DNA of 49,197 bases, from positions 1-49,197 of IMG/VR virus record IMGVR_UViG_3300031576_000073; one strand, given 5' to 3'. The DNA comes from a virus. Below the pieces are notes generated by a model that was not told the origin of the DNA, searched no databases, and saw nothing but the letters and a program-made list of their open reading frames with translations. The position numbers and the translations under genes are program-made. Below are positions 1 to 7,755 of this stretch, piece by piece; positions within the stretch are counted from its first letter, which is position 1, and each line of letters begins with the position of its first letter.

Positions 1-358
1 GGGGCCTCTGGGGCCGCTCCCTGGGGGCCTCTGGGGCCGCTCCCTGGGAGCCTCCGGGGTCGCTCCCTGGGAGCCTCCGGGGTCGCTCCCTGGGAGCCTC
101 CGGGGTCGCTCCCTGGGGGCCTCTGGGGCCGCTCCCTGGGGGCCTCTGGGGCCGCTCCCTGGGAGCCTCCGGGGTCGCTCCCTGGGAGCCTCCGGGGTCG
201 CTCCCTGGGAGCCTCCGGGGTCGCTCCCTGGGGGCCTCTGGGGCCGCTCCCTGGGAGCCTCCGGGGTCGCTCCCTGGGAGCCTCCGGGGTCGCTCCCTGG
301 GAGCCTCCGGGGCCGCTCCCCAGGGGCCTCCAGGGCCGCTCCCCAGGGGCCTCCAGGC
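1..358. repeat. GC-rich 23-bp tandem array, left part
   Basis: This is a head-to-tail array with a 23-bp period, seen as fifteen full units followed by a broken one that ends in CCTCCTTTTTT. Three unit types occur. Type A begins GGGGCCTCTGGGG, type B begins GGAGCCTCCGGGG, and type C begins GGGGCCTCCAGGG and ends CCCCA. The order from position 1 is A A B B B A A B B B A B B, then a B/C hybrid, then C. The first 255 bases are identical to the last 255 bases of the window, so this part and the right-hand part are one array on a circular map. The unit is over 80% GC, against an AT-rich phage. No coding role is likely because 23 is not a multiple of 3. Confidence 0.97.
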
Positions 359-380
359 CTCCTTTTTTAGGTAATATAGA

Positions 381-482
381 ATGCTAAAAAGACTATTTAA
401 GATATTAGTTTTGATCGTACTTTGTTTCATATGGTTACTAATACAACTATTACCAAAACAAAAATTTAAGTATAATAAATAA
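381..482 (+). CDS. 33-residue single-span membrane peptide
   Basis: This is a short open frame from ATG to TAA just after the repeat array. It encodes 33 residues: a basic start (MLKRLFK), one hydrophobic stretch (ILVLIVLCFIWLLIQLL) and a basic tail. That layout is typical of a small single-span inner-membrane protein. An AGG lies about ten bases upstream and could be a weak ribosome site. It is the first rightward gene after the array. No family was recognised. A lysis or superinfection role would be a guess. Confidence 0.4.
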   Translation: MLKRLFKILVLIVLCFIWLLIQLLPKQKFKYNK

Positions 483-497
483 ACCTATGATAATATA

Positions 498-1085
498 TTG
501 TATGAAAGGAAAGATATAAACTTTTGGAAAGATATAAACCTTCAGCAAATTGGCGCGACCAGCAGGCACGGGGTAGGGGAAAAATCAAAAATCCTATCAT
601 CATGCGACAAAAATTCATCCCCGGATGAAAAGTCATTTATGCCTGAAATAAAAGAATACTGGTTAAATAATACTATAAATCTTTTGTTAAATAATTCTAC
701 GTTTAAAGGTACTTTATTTCATAGTTCTTTTAGAGGAGACCCAGAACAATATACTTTAATTATTTCTAAAGAAAAAGTTTATGTTGGTAAGATAATTTAT
801 TTAGGAGCAAATCCAAAGCAATCTGAAAAACTTATAACTAAAACTAAAAGTAAAATTATAACTTGGCTTACATTAAATAAGCTGAATATAAAACGCTTGA
901 AAGATTTGCAGACTCATGTTATAGATATTTGCTCACCTTCTAAGGCAGAATCCATAATCAAAGCTATACAAGATCAATCAAAAATCACACAACAAAAAGG
1001 AGGAGAAAGACACGTATTTATTATTTCGGAAACTAATCCTTTAGACTATGTAAATTTGAGGTTCAAATATGTCACTAAAAGATGA
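498..1085 (+). CDS. Hypothetical protein, uncertain start
   Basis: The frame gives up to 195 residues if the TTG at 498 is used. The first 47 residues lie in DNA of odd, more GC-rich composition and look less protein-like than the rest. An internal ATG at 639 (MPEIKEYW) is a plausible alternative start, giving 148 residues. The remainder is lysine-rich and soluble, with no motif I recognise. It overlaps the next gene by 17 bases, which suggests translational coupling. It opens the rightward replication operon. Function unknown. Confidence 0.6.
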   Translation: MYERKDINFWKDINLQQIGATSRHGVGEKSKILSSCDKNSSPDEKSFMPEIKEYWLNNTINLLLNNSTFKGTLFHSSFRGDPEQYTLIISKEKVYVGKIIYLGANPKQSEKLITKTKSKIITWLTLNKLNIKRLKDLQTHVIDICSPSKAESIIKAIQDQSKITQQKGGERHVFIISETNPLDYVNLRFKYVTKR

Positions 1086-1683
1086 TTATATTGCAAGAAA
1101 AAAAGTTAAGAAAATAGCTGAGAAATTAGTTTACATTGAAGAAGAAGGTGAACCAGTTTTAGCTGTTGCACACGTAAAGAGTGCTGATAGTCAAGTAAAA
1201 AAGGCTTTTAGAGAATGTAAGAGTACACAAGAAATGGCTAGAAAGTTAGGTATGAGCCTATCTTATGCCTATTATAGGTTAAGAGTACTAAACTTAAAAT
1301 ATAGACTTAAAAAGAAATATAATGATCTTAACCCGACAATGAAAAAAGATATTTTATCAAGGTATAAAGGGGTAGTAAAAATGCACGATTTATCAAGAAA
1401 ATATAATATAGCACCATACAAAATATCAAGTATTTTACATGAGCAAATTAGAGTAAGGATAGAACATAGTAGAAAAGATATTCCAATACCCAAAAATTTA
1501 TGGGAAGTAAAGATAGCTAATGAAACATTAGATGATCCAACTTTTCTTAACCCACAAAATGTATATAAGTTAGCAAATTTAATTAACTGTAGACCAGTAA
1601 GAATATTAAAATATTTTAATATAAAGACTGAAGACTCAAGTTCTAAAGAACCACGTAGTATATCATGGGAGAAGGACTATTAA
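1069..1683 (+). CDS. Basic helix-turn-helix protein
   Basis: This is a 204-residue, strongly basic protein. Residues about 50-75 (STQEMARKLGMSLSYAYYRL) read as a helix-turn-helix, and a second similar segment lies near residues 105-125 (MHDLSRKYNIAPYKISSIL). Two HTH-like segments suggest DNA binding, either as a regulator or as an initiator-type accessory protein. The start is supported by GAGG eight bases upstream and by overlap with the previous gene. No named family was recognised. Confidence 0.7.
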   Translation: MSLKDDYIARKKVKKIAEKLVYIEEEGEPVLAVAHVKSADSQVKKAFRECKSTQEMARKLGMSLSYAYYRLRVLNLKYRLKKKYNDLNPTMKKDILSRYKGVVKMHDLSRKYNIAPYKISSILHEQIRVRIEHSRKDIPIPKNLWEVKIANETLDDPTFLNPQNVYKLANLINCRPVRILKYFNIKTEDSSSKEPRSISWEKDY

Positions 1684-1728
1684 CATGAGTATTAACATGA
1701 GTGTTAACATGAGTATTAACATGAGTGA
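1681..1728 (+). repeat. 12-bp tandem repeat with serial ATG codons
   Basis: Four copies of TAACATGAGTAT (third and fourth positions from the end vary) fill the space between the HTH gene stop and the helicase start at 1732. Each copy holds a TAA and an ATG. Read in frame from 1685 they give a 17-codon open frame, MSINMSVNMSINMSDICDN, which stops inside the start of the helicase gene. It could act as a leader for translational coupling, or be simple slippage expansion. Confidence 0.85.
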
Positions 1729-1731
1729 TAT

Positions 1732-3102
1732 ATGCGACAATTGATGCAACATCAAGAAGAAGCTATACAATTCCTTAGAACTAAATCATATAAAGCAGGT
1801 TTATTTTTAGCTCCTGGTACAGGTAAAACGTTAATAGCAATTAGAGTAGCTAAAGAATTCTTGCCTGCTTTGGTTATATGTAGACGAGACGATTTTCTTA
1901 CTTGGAGAAATGAATTATTTCAAGAAAGATATTATAAGGAAAATATATTATGTATTTTATCTGAAAATAGTCTTAAAAATTTAACTCACGCTTGGCCTTG
2001 GACTATAGTAACTTATGATTTATTAAAAAACAAAGAGATATATAATTATATATCCAACAAACAATACGGTATAGTTTTTGGTGATGAAAGTCATGCAATA
2101 AAGCATTGGGAATCTCAAAGAACTAAAGTAGTTTATGCAGCTACTCGTCACATAGATAAAAGAATCCTTATGACAGGTAGCCCTATAACAAATGAAATAT
2201 TAGACGTATATTCTCAATGTTTATTTATAGATAACGGGGAAACATTTGGCACTAGTCAATGGAAGTTTAGAAACAATTATTATATACAAAGTGGGCCAGG
2301 ATGGTACCCAAAAAAAGAAGCTAGGAGCATAATAGCTGAAAAGTTAAAGACAATATCCTATCATGTGCACGAAGATGATGTTCTAGATCTGCCACCTATA
2401 AGAACCGTGATAAAAGCTGTTCCTTTAACTATGGAACAAAGAAGATATTATAGTAAGCTAGTGACTAATTGGGAAATAGAATTAAAAAATGGAAAAGTAC
2501 TAGACATAAATTACATTATAGTTAGATTAGCTAAATTAAAACAAATGGCTGCTGGATTTTTCTACATAGAAAAAGAGCCAATATATATCAAAGAAAATAA
2601 AATAAGTTTATTACTAGACCTATTAACTGATAATGCTTATCTTGCCAAGAAGCAAAAAATAGTTATATGGGCATCTTATAGAGCTGAGATACGTAGAATC
2701 TTTCACAATCTAGAAAAAAATGGCTTGAGAACAGTAACATATTATGGAAATATGACCACACCACAGAAGAATGCAGCTAGAGAAAGGTTCAGAGATGATC
2801 CTAGTTGTAGGTTCTTCATAGGCCAGGTGGACTCAGGTGTTGGTATGAACGAACTGGTGGTAAGTGATTCTGCTGTTTATATGTCAAATAGTTTTAAAAT
2901 AGTTTCTCGCCAACAGTCTGAACGACGTATAAGACGTTATGGCTCAGAAAGACACGATAATATAACTTACTATGACATAGTAGCAGAAAAAACTGTTGAT
3001 TTTCCTATTCTAAAATCAATTAAGAAAGGAATGAACATAGCTCAAGACATTCTAAATCAAATAAAGCTCGGTACTTCCATAAAAAAACTGATAGGGTATT
3101 GA
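1732..3102 (+). CDS. SF2 DNA helicase, SNF2-like
   Basis: This 456-residue protein has the motif set of superfamily 2 helicases in order. The Q/N-terminal region is LMQHQEEAI. Walker A is APGTGKT (residues 27-33). Motif II is DESH (about 118-121) and motif III TGSPITN (about 148). Motif V is VDSGVGMN, and motif VI is QQSERRIRRYGS (about 394-404). The DESH box and the motif VI spacing match the SNF2-like helicases common in phages. Such proteins hydrolyse ATP to move along duplex DNA and are thought to help replication, recombination or protein removal. It lies directly upstream of a RecB-like nuclease, so the two may cooperate. Confidence 0.93.
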   Translation: MRQLMQHQEEAIQFLRTKSYKAGLFLAPGTGKTLIAIRVAKEFLPALVICRRDDFLTWRNELFQERYYKENILCILSENSLKNLTHAWPWTIVTYDLLKNKEIYNYISNKQYGIVFGDESHAIKHWESQRTKVVYAATRHIDKRILMTGSPITNEILDVYSQCLFIDNGETFGTSQWKFRNNYYIQSGPGWYPKKEARSIIAEKLKTISYHVHEDDVLDLPPIRTVIKAVPLTMEQRRYYSKLVTNWEIELKNGKVLDINYIIVRLAKLKQMAAGFFYIEKEPIYIKENKISLLLDLLTDNAYLAKKQKIVIWASYRAEIRRIFHNLEKNGLRTVTYYGNMTTPQKNAARERFRDDPSCRFFIGQVDSGVGMNELVVSDSAVYMSNSFKIVSRQQSERRIRRYGSERHDNITYYDIVAEKTVDFPILKSIKKGMNIAQDILNQIKLGTSIKKLIGY

Positions 3103-3150
3103 TTCCGTTTTTCATTCATGCTATGGTGATTTGACTAAGGAAAAGCAGCT

Positions 3151-4137
3151 ATGAAAACACCCTTACCTTTACTTAGAGAATATCCTTTCCAAGAAAAAAT
3201 CCCTCCTCGACGTGAAGATTGGGTCTGGACAGTTTCATCTTTAAAATTATTTAGAAACTGCAAACGAAAATTTTATTGGAAATATATTTTAGGTCTTAAG
3301 CCTAGAAAACTTTCTTCTTCTCTTTATATAGGAAGTTTTGTCCATAGAATATTAGCTGACTGGTATACATTAAAGAATACTAGTATGGAAAATATTTTAG
3401 ATGAACATTTGCCTAAGATAGAAAAAGACATAGAAGGAAAGATTTGGGATCAAGATGAGTTAGATAAGATAGTAATAGCCTTAGAAACATTAAATGGGAT
3501 ATTCAGGGCTTATGAACAAGTTTATAAACAAGATCGTAAAAAATTGCAAATTGTTCATGTTGAAAAGAAATTAGAATTTATAGAAAATAATTTTAGCTTA
3601 GCTGGCAAGATAGACCTTATAGTTAAGAGTAATAAATTTTTTAATGTATGGGATCATAAAACAAGTTCTTTCATAGATAGCTCTTACCTAAATAGGTTAC
3701 CACTAGATACACAACTTAGGGGTTATGCTTACTTAGCGTATAAAAATAAGATGCCTGTAAATGAAGTTACTTACAACTGTATAAAAAAGTGTGCTCTTAG
3801 AAGAAAGTCAGGAGAATCAAGAGAAGATTTTTGTGATAGAATAGCTAAAGATTATATAAAAAGGAGTAGAATATATTTTCATAGAGAAAAAGTTGTAATC
3901 AGTATGGAGGACCTAAGAAGTTTTGAATATGAATTATTGCAAACCAATGATGAATTTCTTAGAATTTTTGAAAGTGGAGGTGTATTAGAGCCTAGAAACT
4001 GGGGTATAAATTGTAGTCATTGTTCAGCTTTCTTTAGGGACTGTGAATATTTAACTTTGTGCACACAAGGGGTAGATAAAACTGCTAAACTTATGTATGA
4101 AGAAGCAGAATTACATGAAGAGTTAGAAAATGAATAA
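3151..4137 (+). CDS. PD-(D/E)XK nuclease, RecB/Cas4-like, Fe-S
   Basis: The 328-residue protein shows the RecB/Cas4 nuclease layout (PDDEXK_1 superfamily). GSFVHR near residue 61 carries the helix histidine. The catalytic triplet follows as GKIDL (about 152), WDHKT (about 168) and QLRGYAYL (about 188). A cysteine at 37 (RNCKRKFYWKY) and three to four cysteines near the C terminus (CSHCSAFFRDCEYLTLC) match the four-cysteine iron-sulfur cluster of Cas4 and AddB nucleases. It probably resects or trims DNA ends in recombination. It follows the helicase closely and overlaps the next gene by eight bases. Confidence 0.9.
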   Translation: MKTPLPLLREYPFQEKIPPRREDWVWTVSSLKLFRNCKRKFYWKYILGLKPRKLSSSLYIGSFVHRILADWYTLKNTSMENILDEHLPKIEKDIEGKIWDQDELDKIVIALETLNGIFRAYEQVYKQDRKKLQIVHVEKKLEFIENNFSLAGKIDLIVKSNKFFNVWDHKTSSFIDSSYLNRLPLDTQLRGYAYLAYKNKMPVNEVTYNCIKKCALRRKSGESREDFCDRIAKDYIKRSRIYFHREKVVISMEDLRSFEYELLQTNDEFLRIFESGGVLEPRNWGINCSHCSAFFRDCEYLTLCTQGVDKTAKLMYEEAELHEELENE

Positions 4138-4381
4138 CTACATATGTAAAAGAAACAAAAATAATAATATAATAATGGGTCTTGGATTAACACAAAAAAC
4201 GTTACAAGAGCTACAAAATGGTTTACAATGGATAATGTCTATTTCAGATAAAAATGGTAAACCTCATAGCGTAATAGTATTTGGTCTTATTGATGATTTT
4301 AAAGATAATATTATAGCTATAGAAGAATTATTTAACTTAGCAATGGAAAGATTCATGGAAGAGGAGGCAAAACATAACTAA
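4130..4381 (+). CDS. Hypothetical 83-residue protein
   Basis: This small gene overlaps the end of the nuclease gene. The protein begins with an Asn/Lys-rich stretch and then has an amphipathic, mixed alpha/beta-like body with an acidic C-terminal helix (IEELFNLAMERFMEEEAKHN). The ATG at 4175 (MGLGLTQKTL) is an alternative start giving 68 residues. No family was recognised. It shares the AT-rich composition of the neighbouring replication genes, unlike the next gene. Confidence 0.65.
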   Translation: MNNYICKRNKNNNIIMGLGLTQKTLQELQNGLQWIMSISDKNGKPHSVIVFGLIDDFKDNIIAIEELFNLAMERFMEEEAKHN

Positions 4382-4411
4382 TGTTATCCATCGCAACCAA
4401 AGGAGGATGAG

Positions 4412-4825
4412 ATGATCGATTTGCCCAATAAACTCTCAGACCTGGTCGACGCGGCCCTCGACGACCTTGAGGCCGTCGAGCGCGACCCCGCCTATCTGGT
4501 TGACATGGAGGTATTCTACAAACCGGGAAAGAATGGAGTGTGCCACGTCTGCCTGGCAGGCGCCGTCATGGTCAGGCGACTCGGGATCAGGCCTGACAAA
4601 GAAATGCTTCTTAAAAATTTCGGGAACTCTGACACCAGAGGCAAGCTGTACGCGCTTGACTATTTCGCCTACGGGTACATCTCCGACGCGCTATCCTCTA
4701 TGGGGCTCTACAACCTTGAGGAGCCTGACTGTCCTGACTGGCAGGATTACGATCACACGGACCCTAAGATTTTCAAGACTCAAGCTCGGGCCGCCGCGGC
4801 GACGCTGAGGGCCAAAGGATTATAG
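4412..4825 (+). CDS. GC-rich accessory protein with CxVCLAGAVM motif
   Basis: The 137-residue protein starts after a strong ribosome site (AAAGGAGGATGAG). Its codons are GC-rich (GAC, GCC, CTC, GTC), in sharp contrast with the genes on both sides, which points to recent transfer. Residues 43-53 read VCHVCLAGAVM. That is a cysteine-glycine motif like those in the small accessory proteins at 8825, 45229, 46285 and 47706. The protein is acidic, with no membrane segment. The function is unknown; a moron-type cargo gene is the best description. Confidence 0.8.
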   Translation: MIDLPNKLSDLVDAALDDLEAVERDPAYLVDMEVFYKPGKNGVCHVCLAGAVMVRRLGIRPDKEMLLKNFGNSDTRGKLYALDYFAYGYISDALSSMGLYNLEEPDCPDWQDYDHTDPKIFKTQARAAAATLRAKGL

Positions 4826-4944
4826 GCGTGAGCGTCCATGTTCTGTTTTCTTTAATAAAGATACTATATGGGAGCATGAAAAACTTAAATGGAATCTATC
4901 TCTGAAGATACTTTTAAGAATCAATGCAATTATAACAAAAACCA

Positions 4945-5682
4945 ATGATAACTAAAACAATACAATTAGATTTAAAACTTCCAACCGAGCCGACTAAGAG
5001 CAAATCGACATTTAAGGGATGCTTATGTTTATTTTATGGTGCGCCAGGGGTTGGTAAAACTACTTTTGTAAATAATCTTACAGCCAAAAAAGTTTTATTT
5101 ATATCTACAGATAGAGGCACAAGATATTTAGAAACCATGCGAGTGGAATGCAACTCTTGGAAGAAGTTACAACAAATACTTACTGCACTTAAAAAGGATC
5201 ATAAAACTTATGATTTTATTTGCTTGGATCATGTAGATGATATATGTAACTTAGCAGAGTCTAACGTTTGCGAAGAAATGAATATAGAGGCTTTAGGTGA
5301 TGCAGATTGGGGTAAAGGTTGGAAATTATATGAATCTAAAATTAGAAAGTTAGTGCAAGATTTACTCTCTTTAAGTTTAGGTGTTGTCTTTATTTCTCAT
5401 GAAGTTACAAGAACTAACAGGAGTAGAACTTTAGAATTAGAAGTTACTATGCCAGCTTTGAGTAAAGCTGCTGGTAAAGTAATAATTCCTATGTGTGAAA
5501 TTGTTGGGTACATATCAGTTAGAGTAATGAGGAATGCTGAAAAACAAAAAGTAAATAGACATGTTTTACAAACGCAACCAAAGGAGGAACTGTATTGTAA
5601 AGACAGAACAGATAGAAGGAAGAATAGTAAGGACTATGAGTTATTAAATGCAGAAGAATTCTTAAAAACTTTTGAGGTCTAA
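4945..5682 (+). CDS. Sak4-like RecA-fold ATPase, phage recombinase
   Basis: This 245-residue protein has a RecA/AAA_24-type core. Walker A is GAPGVGKTT at residues 32-40, Walker B is FICLDHVDD near 91-99, and a sensor-like strand (VVFISHE) lies near residue 149. This is the pattern of the phage Sak4 family and the related AAA_24 nucleotide-binding proteins. Sak4 proteins promote single-strand annealing and usually work with a phage ssDNA-binding protein. The next gene, two bases downstream, fits that partner. The start at 4945 has only a weak ribosome site. Confidence 0.85.
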   Translation: MITKTIQLDLKLPTEPTKSKSTFKGCLCLFYGAPGVGKTTFVNNLTAKKVLFISTDRGTRYLETMRVECNSWKKLQQILTALKKDHKTYDFICLDHVDDICNLAESNVCEEMNIEALGDADWGKGWKLYESKIRKLVQDLLSLSLGVVFISHEVTRTNRSRTLELEVTMPALSKAAGKVIIPMCEIVGYISVRVMRNAEKQKVNRHVLQTQPKEELYCKDRTDRRKNSKDYELLNAEEFLKTFEV

Positions 5683-5684
5683 TC

Positions 5685-6422
5685 ATGAAAATAGAAGGTA
5701 AGAAAAATATTAGTAGCTTACTTAAGAAATTAGAAGAATTTTGGGATACTCCAGAAAAAACATGGGGCGATGTTCCGGATGGTCCTTATCAAGTTAAAAT
5801 TGAAAGTGCTGTATTAAATGAAAGTAAAGCATCAGGTAGGTTACAAGTTTCTTTTCAATTTAATGTTTTAGAAGGTGATTTTATAAATAGAAAGATATTT
5901 AAACACTCAGGATTAGATAATGAGAGCAATATAGCATATTTTAGAGGGGATATAGGAAAATTAGGACACGAATGGCCTGAAACTCCTGAAGGATTAGAGC
6001 CTATATTAAATGAATTACTAGACTCTTGTGCTGAAATTAAGGTAAAAACTTCTGCAAGGGATGGTCAAGAGTATACAAATGTCTATATAACGAGAGCAAT
6101 TGATCCTATTCAAACTGAAGAAGAAGAACAGCAAGATATTGATGAAGTACAGATACAAAAAACCCCTAAGACTAAAAAATTCATACTGAAAAAGGAAGAG
6201 GAAGGGGAGAAGGAATTAACAATTTCATATCATTTTGAAGAGGACGATATAAACGATGCCCAGAAAGAAAAAATTATGAACATGGCCGAAAAAATGGAGA
6301 TGAATTTAGACTTATATAATGAATATATACAGATTTTAAAAGATATGTGTGAAGCTAATGAGCTTTCGGGTGCCTATGAATCTCCAAAAGCTGTTATACG
6401 TGCTATAGAGGCTGCTATGTAG
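5685..6422 (+). CDS. Putative ssDNA-binding protein, DUF669-like
   Basis: The 245-residue protein has a beta-rich N-terminal half (GPYQVKIESAVLNESKASGR, then LQVSFQFNVLEGDFINRKIF). This resembles the DUF669/OB-fold proteins that commonly sit beside Sak4 or RecA-like phage ATPases. A charged, glutamate-rich linker near residues 145-185 leads to a helical C-terminal domain. Acidic stretches of this kind often contact partner proteins in ssDNA-binding proteins. Position and spacing argue for co-expression with the ATPase. The family call is made from pattern and context only. Confidence 0.65.
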   Translation: MKIEGKKNISSLLKKLEEFWDTPEKTWGDVPDGPYQVKIESAVLNESKASGRLQVSFQFNVLEGDFINRKIFKHSGLDNESNIAYFRGDIGKLGHEWPETPEGLEPILNELLDSCAEIKVKTSARDGQEYTNVYITRAIDPIQTEEEEQQDIDEVQIQKTPKTKKFILKKEEEGEKELTISYHFEEDDINDAQKEKIMNMAEKMEMNLDLYNEYIQILKDMCEANELSGAYESPKAVIRAIEAAM

Positions 6423-6573
6423 GCCATTATCTAAGTTAGGAGGTGTTGCTTATTGTGATTAACCAATAATTAGGGGGATAAGAAGACTCACTTGGTTCTC
6501 TTATCCTGAAGGTACATTATACCATAGCTGATAAACTTCACATTATCAGCTATGGTTTATAAGAAAAATAAAT
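6423..6573 (+). other. Structured intergenic region with two hairpins
   Basis: This gap contains no gene but holds two strong inverted repeats. The first is GGATAAGA at 6476-6483 pairing with TCTTATCC at 6499-6506. The second is ACCATAGCTGATAA at 6521-6534, pairing perfectly over 14 bases with 6543-6556 around an 8-base loop. The second is followed by TTATAAGAAAAA rather than a T-run, so it is not a classic rho-independent terminator. It may be an RNA processing or stabilising structure, or an operator, between the recombination genes and the next small genes. Confidence 0.75.
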
Positions 6574-6906
6574 ATGAACCTAAAAGAAGCTACAAAAAAT
6601 ATAGAGTATTATTTTTCTTTATTCACTTTAGAAGAAAAAGAAAATTTAAAATATCACTTAAAAAATAATACTGGAATTCTTTGTGGTCTAGATGCTTACA
6701 TGTACACTAAAGAAGATAAAGGCTGACCTACTTGGCTAGCTTGTAGCCGTGAGCTGCCAAAAACTAGAAGATATGTGGCTTGCAACTCGATTCTAAAAAG
6801 ATTTAATGTTAATAATCATGGGTACTCTAATAATTATTTAAAATCTCTAGAAAGACTAGACGAAGAAACAATAAAAAAAATATTAGCAATTATTGTGGGT
6901 ATGTAA
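6574..6906 (+). pseudogene. Small gene interrupted by in-frame TGA
   Basis: From ATG at 6574 a frame of 50 codons ends at TGA (6724-6726). The same frame then stays open for another 59 codons to TAA at 6904. Both halves look protein-like (MNLKEATKNIEYYFSL before, PTWLACSRELPKTRRYVACN after), so the whole would be about 110 residues with one TGA inside. Elsewhere in this genome TGA is used as a normal stop, so general recoding is unlikely. Just after the TGA lies a hairpin, GGCTA-GCTTG-TAGCC. This is either a nonsense-mutated gene, a sequencing error, or read-through. Confidence 0.55.
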
Positions 6907-6922
6907 AAGAAGGATTGTAATT

Positions 6923-7075
6923 ATGAATATTGTAGAATTTAGAGATACCTTAGAACACCTTATTAATCGTACAAATATGGAAGCTGGATCAAATACACCA
7001 GATTTTATTCTAGCTAATTATCTTCTTGAATGTTTACAAGCTTTTGATAGAGCATCTAACTTGAGAGAAGAATAG
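6923..7075 (+). CDS. Hypothetical 50-residue protein
   Basis: The ATG at 6923 lies eight bases after AGAAGGA, a good ribosome site, so I prefer it to an upstream TTG at 6893. The peptide (MNIVEFRDTLEHLINRTNME and on) is acidic and helical, with no membrane segment. It sits between the TGA-interrupted gene and the GC-richer block that begins at 7111. No family was recognised. Confidence 0.65.
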   Translation: MNIVEFRDTLEHLINRTNMEAGSNTPDFILANYLLECLQAFDRASNLREE

Positions 7076-7110
7076 TATAGTAAAAAACATGTGCCAGGAG
7101 AAGTGCAAAG

Positions 7111-7395
7111 ATGATTGATGAAGAAATCCGCGCTCAACTGAAACGCATAGACGAAGCTGAAGACCTGAGAGTGTCAAGCTGGGAAGCTGGGTTCATTCAG
7201 AACATTCTCTATGGGTGGCCTACGAAGAACTTCCCAGAGAGATCAACAGAAATGGTTTCTTTTAGGCTTTCAAAGAAACAGCACATTAAGGCAATGGAAA
7301 TCATTAAACGGTACAAAATAGATGCTTCTGGCGGACAAGAAACAATCACGAAGCTGCCACCCGGAACGGAGCGGCACTTTAGAAAGAGGATATAA
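7111..7395 (+). CDS. Hypothetical protein, accessory block
   Basis: The 94-residue protein opens a run of small genes with higher GC content than the replication genes around them. AGGAGAAG lies upstream of the ATG. The sequence (RVSSWEAGFIQNILYGWPTK, then LSKKQHIKAMEIIKRYKI) resembles a group of small phage proteins of unknown role found near replication genes. It has no catalytic signature. The stop and the next start overlap by one base (TAATG), so translation is likely coupled. Confidence 0.75.
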   Translation: MIDEEIRAQLKRIDEAEDLRVSSWEAGFIQNILYGWPTKNFPERSTEMVSFRLSKKQHIKAMEIIKRYKIDASGGQETITKLPPGTERHFRKRI

Positions 7396-7697
7396 TGGGC
7401 TCAGAACATCACGGTTCACGAGCAGATGATAAGTACTTCAGAGAGCGGTTTATGGAGCAAATGGAAAAGGATTCCGAGAGAACATGGCCCAATGGAAGAA
7501 TTAGTGGAGAAGACGATGGAGAACTGGCCTTTATGGTTAGCTTTGATCCAGTGCATAAAACGATCCGCATCGACTTTCCGATGAAGGTTGATTGGCTTAG
7601 AATGTCACCAGAAAGAGCAAGAGGCTTGGCAGCTATACTTCTGGAAGAGGCTCAGAAAATCGACAACATCGTTAAAACAGAGATTGATAAACTTTGA
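7395..7697 (+). CDS. Conserved small phage protein
   Basis: The 100-residue protein is soluble and acidic at the N terminus. The core (DDGELAFMVSFDPVHKTIRI, then DFPMKVDWLRMSPERARGLA) recalls a widespread phage hypothetical family. That family pairs a short beta-hairpin with an amphipathic helix around a V-x-W-L-x-(M/L)-x-P pattern. Function unknown. It is tightly coupled to the gene before it and lies ahead of the alanine-rich gene. Confidence 0.8.
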   Translation: MGSEHHGSRADDKYFRERFMEQMEKDSERTWPNGRISGEDDGELAFMVSFDPVHKTIRIDFPMKVDWLRMSPERARGLAAILLEEAQKIDNIVKTEIDKL

Positions 7698-7755
7698 TCC
7701 GAAAGAGCTATAACAGAAGAAAATAATAAATAACTCCTAACATGAAAGGAAAGCC

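Noticed and set aside
1-358. CRISPR array
   Set aside because: Units are contiguous 23-bp tandem repeats with no unique spacers and no cas genes nearby.
4467-4808. 113-residue frame inside the GC-rich gene at 4412
   Set aside because: It is a shadow frame. The 4412 frame has the strong ribosome site and a family-like motif.
4826-4944. Open frame without a start (VFFNKDTIWEHEKLKW and on) before the Sak4 gene
   Set aside because: It looks protein-like but has no start codon and is very short. It could be a remnant, and I could not support it as a gene.
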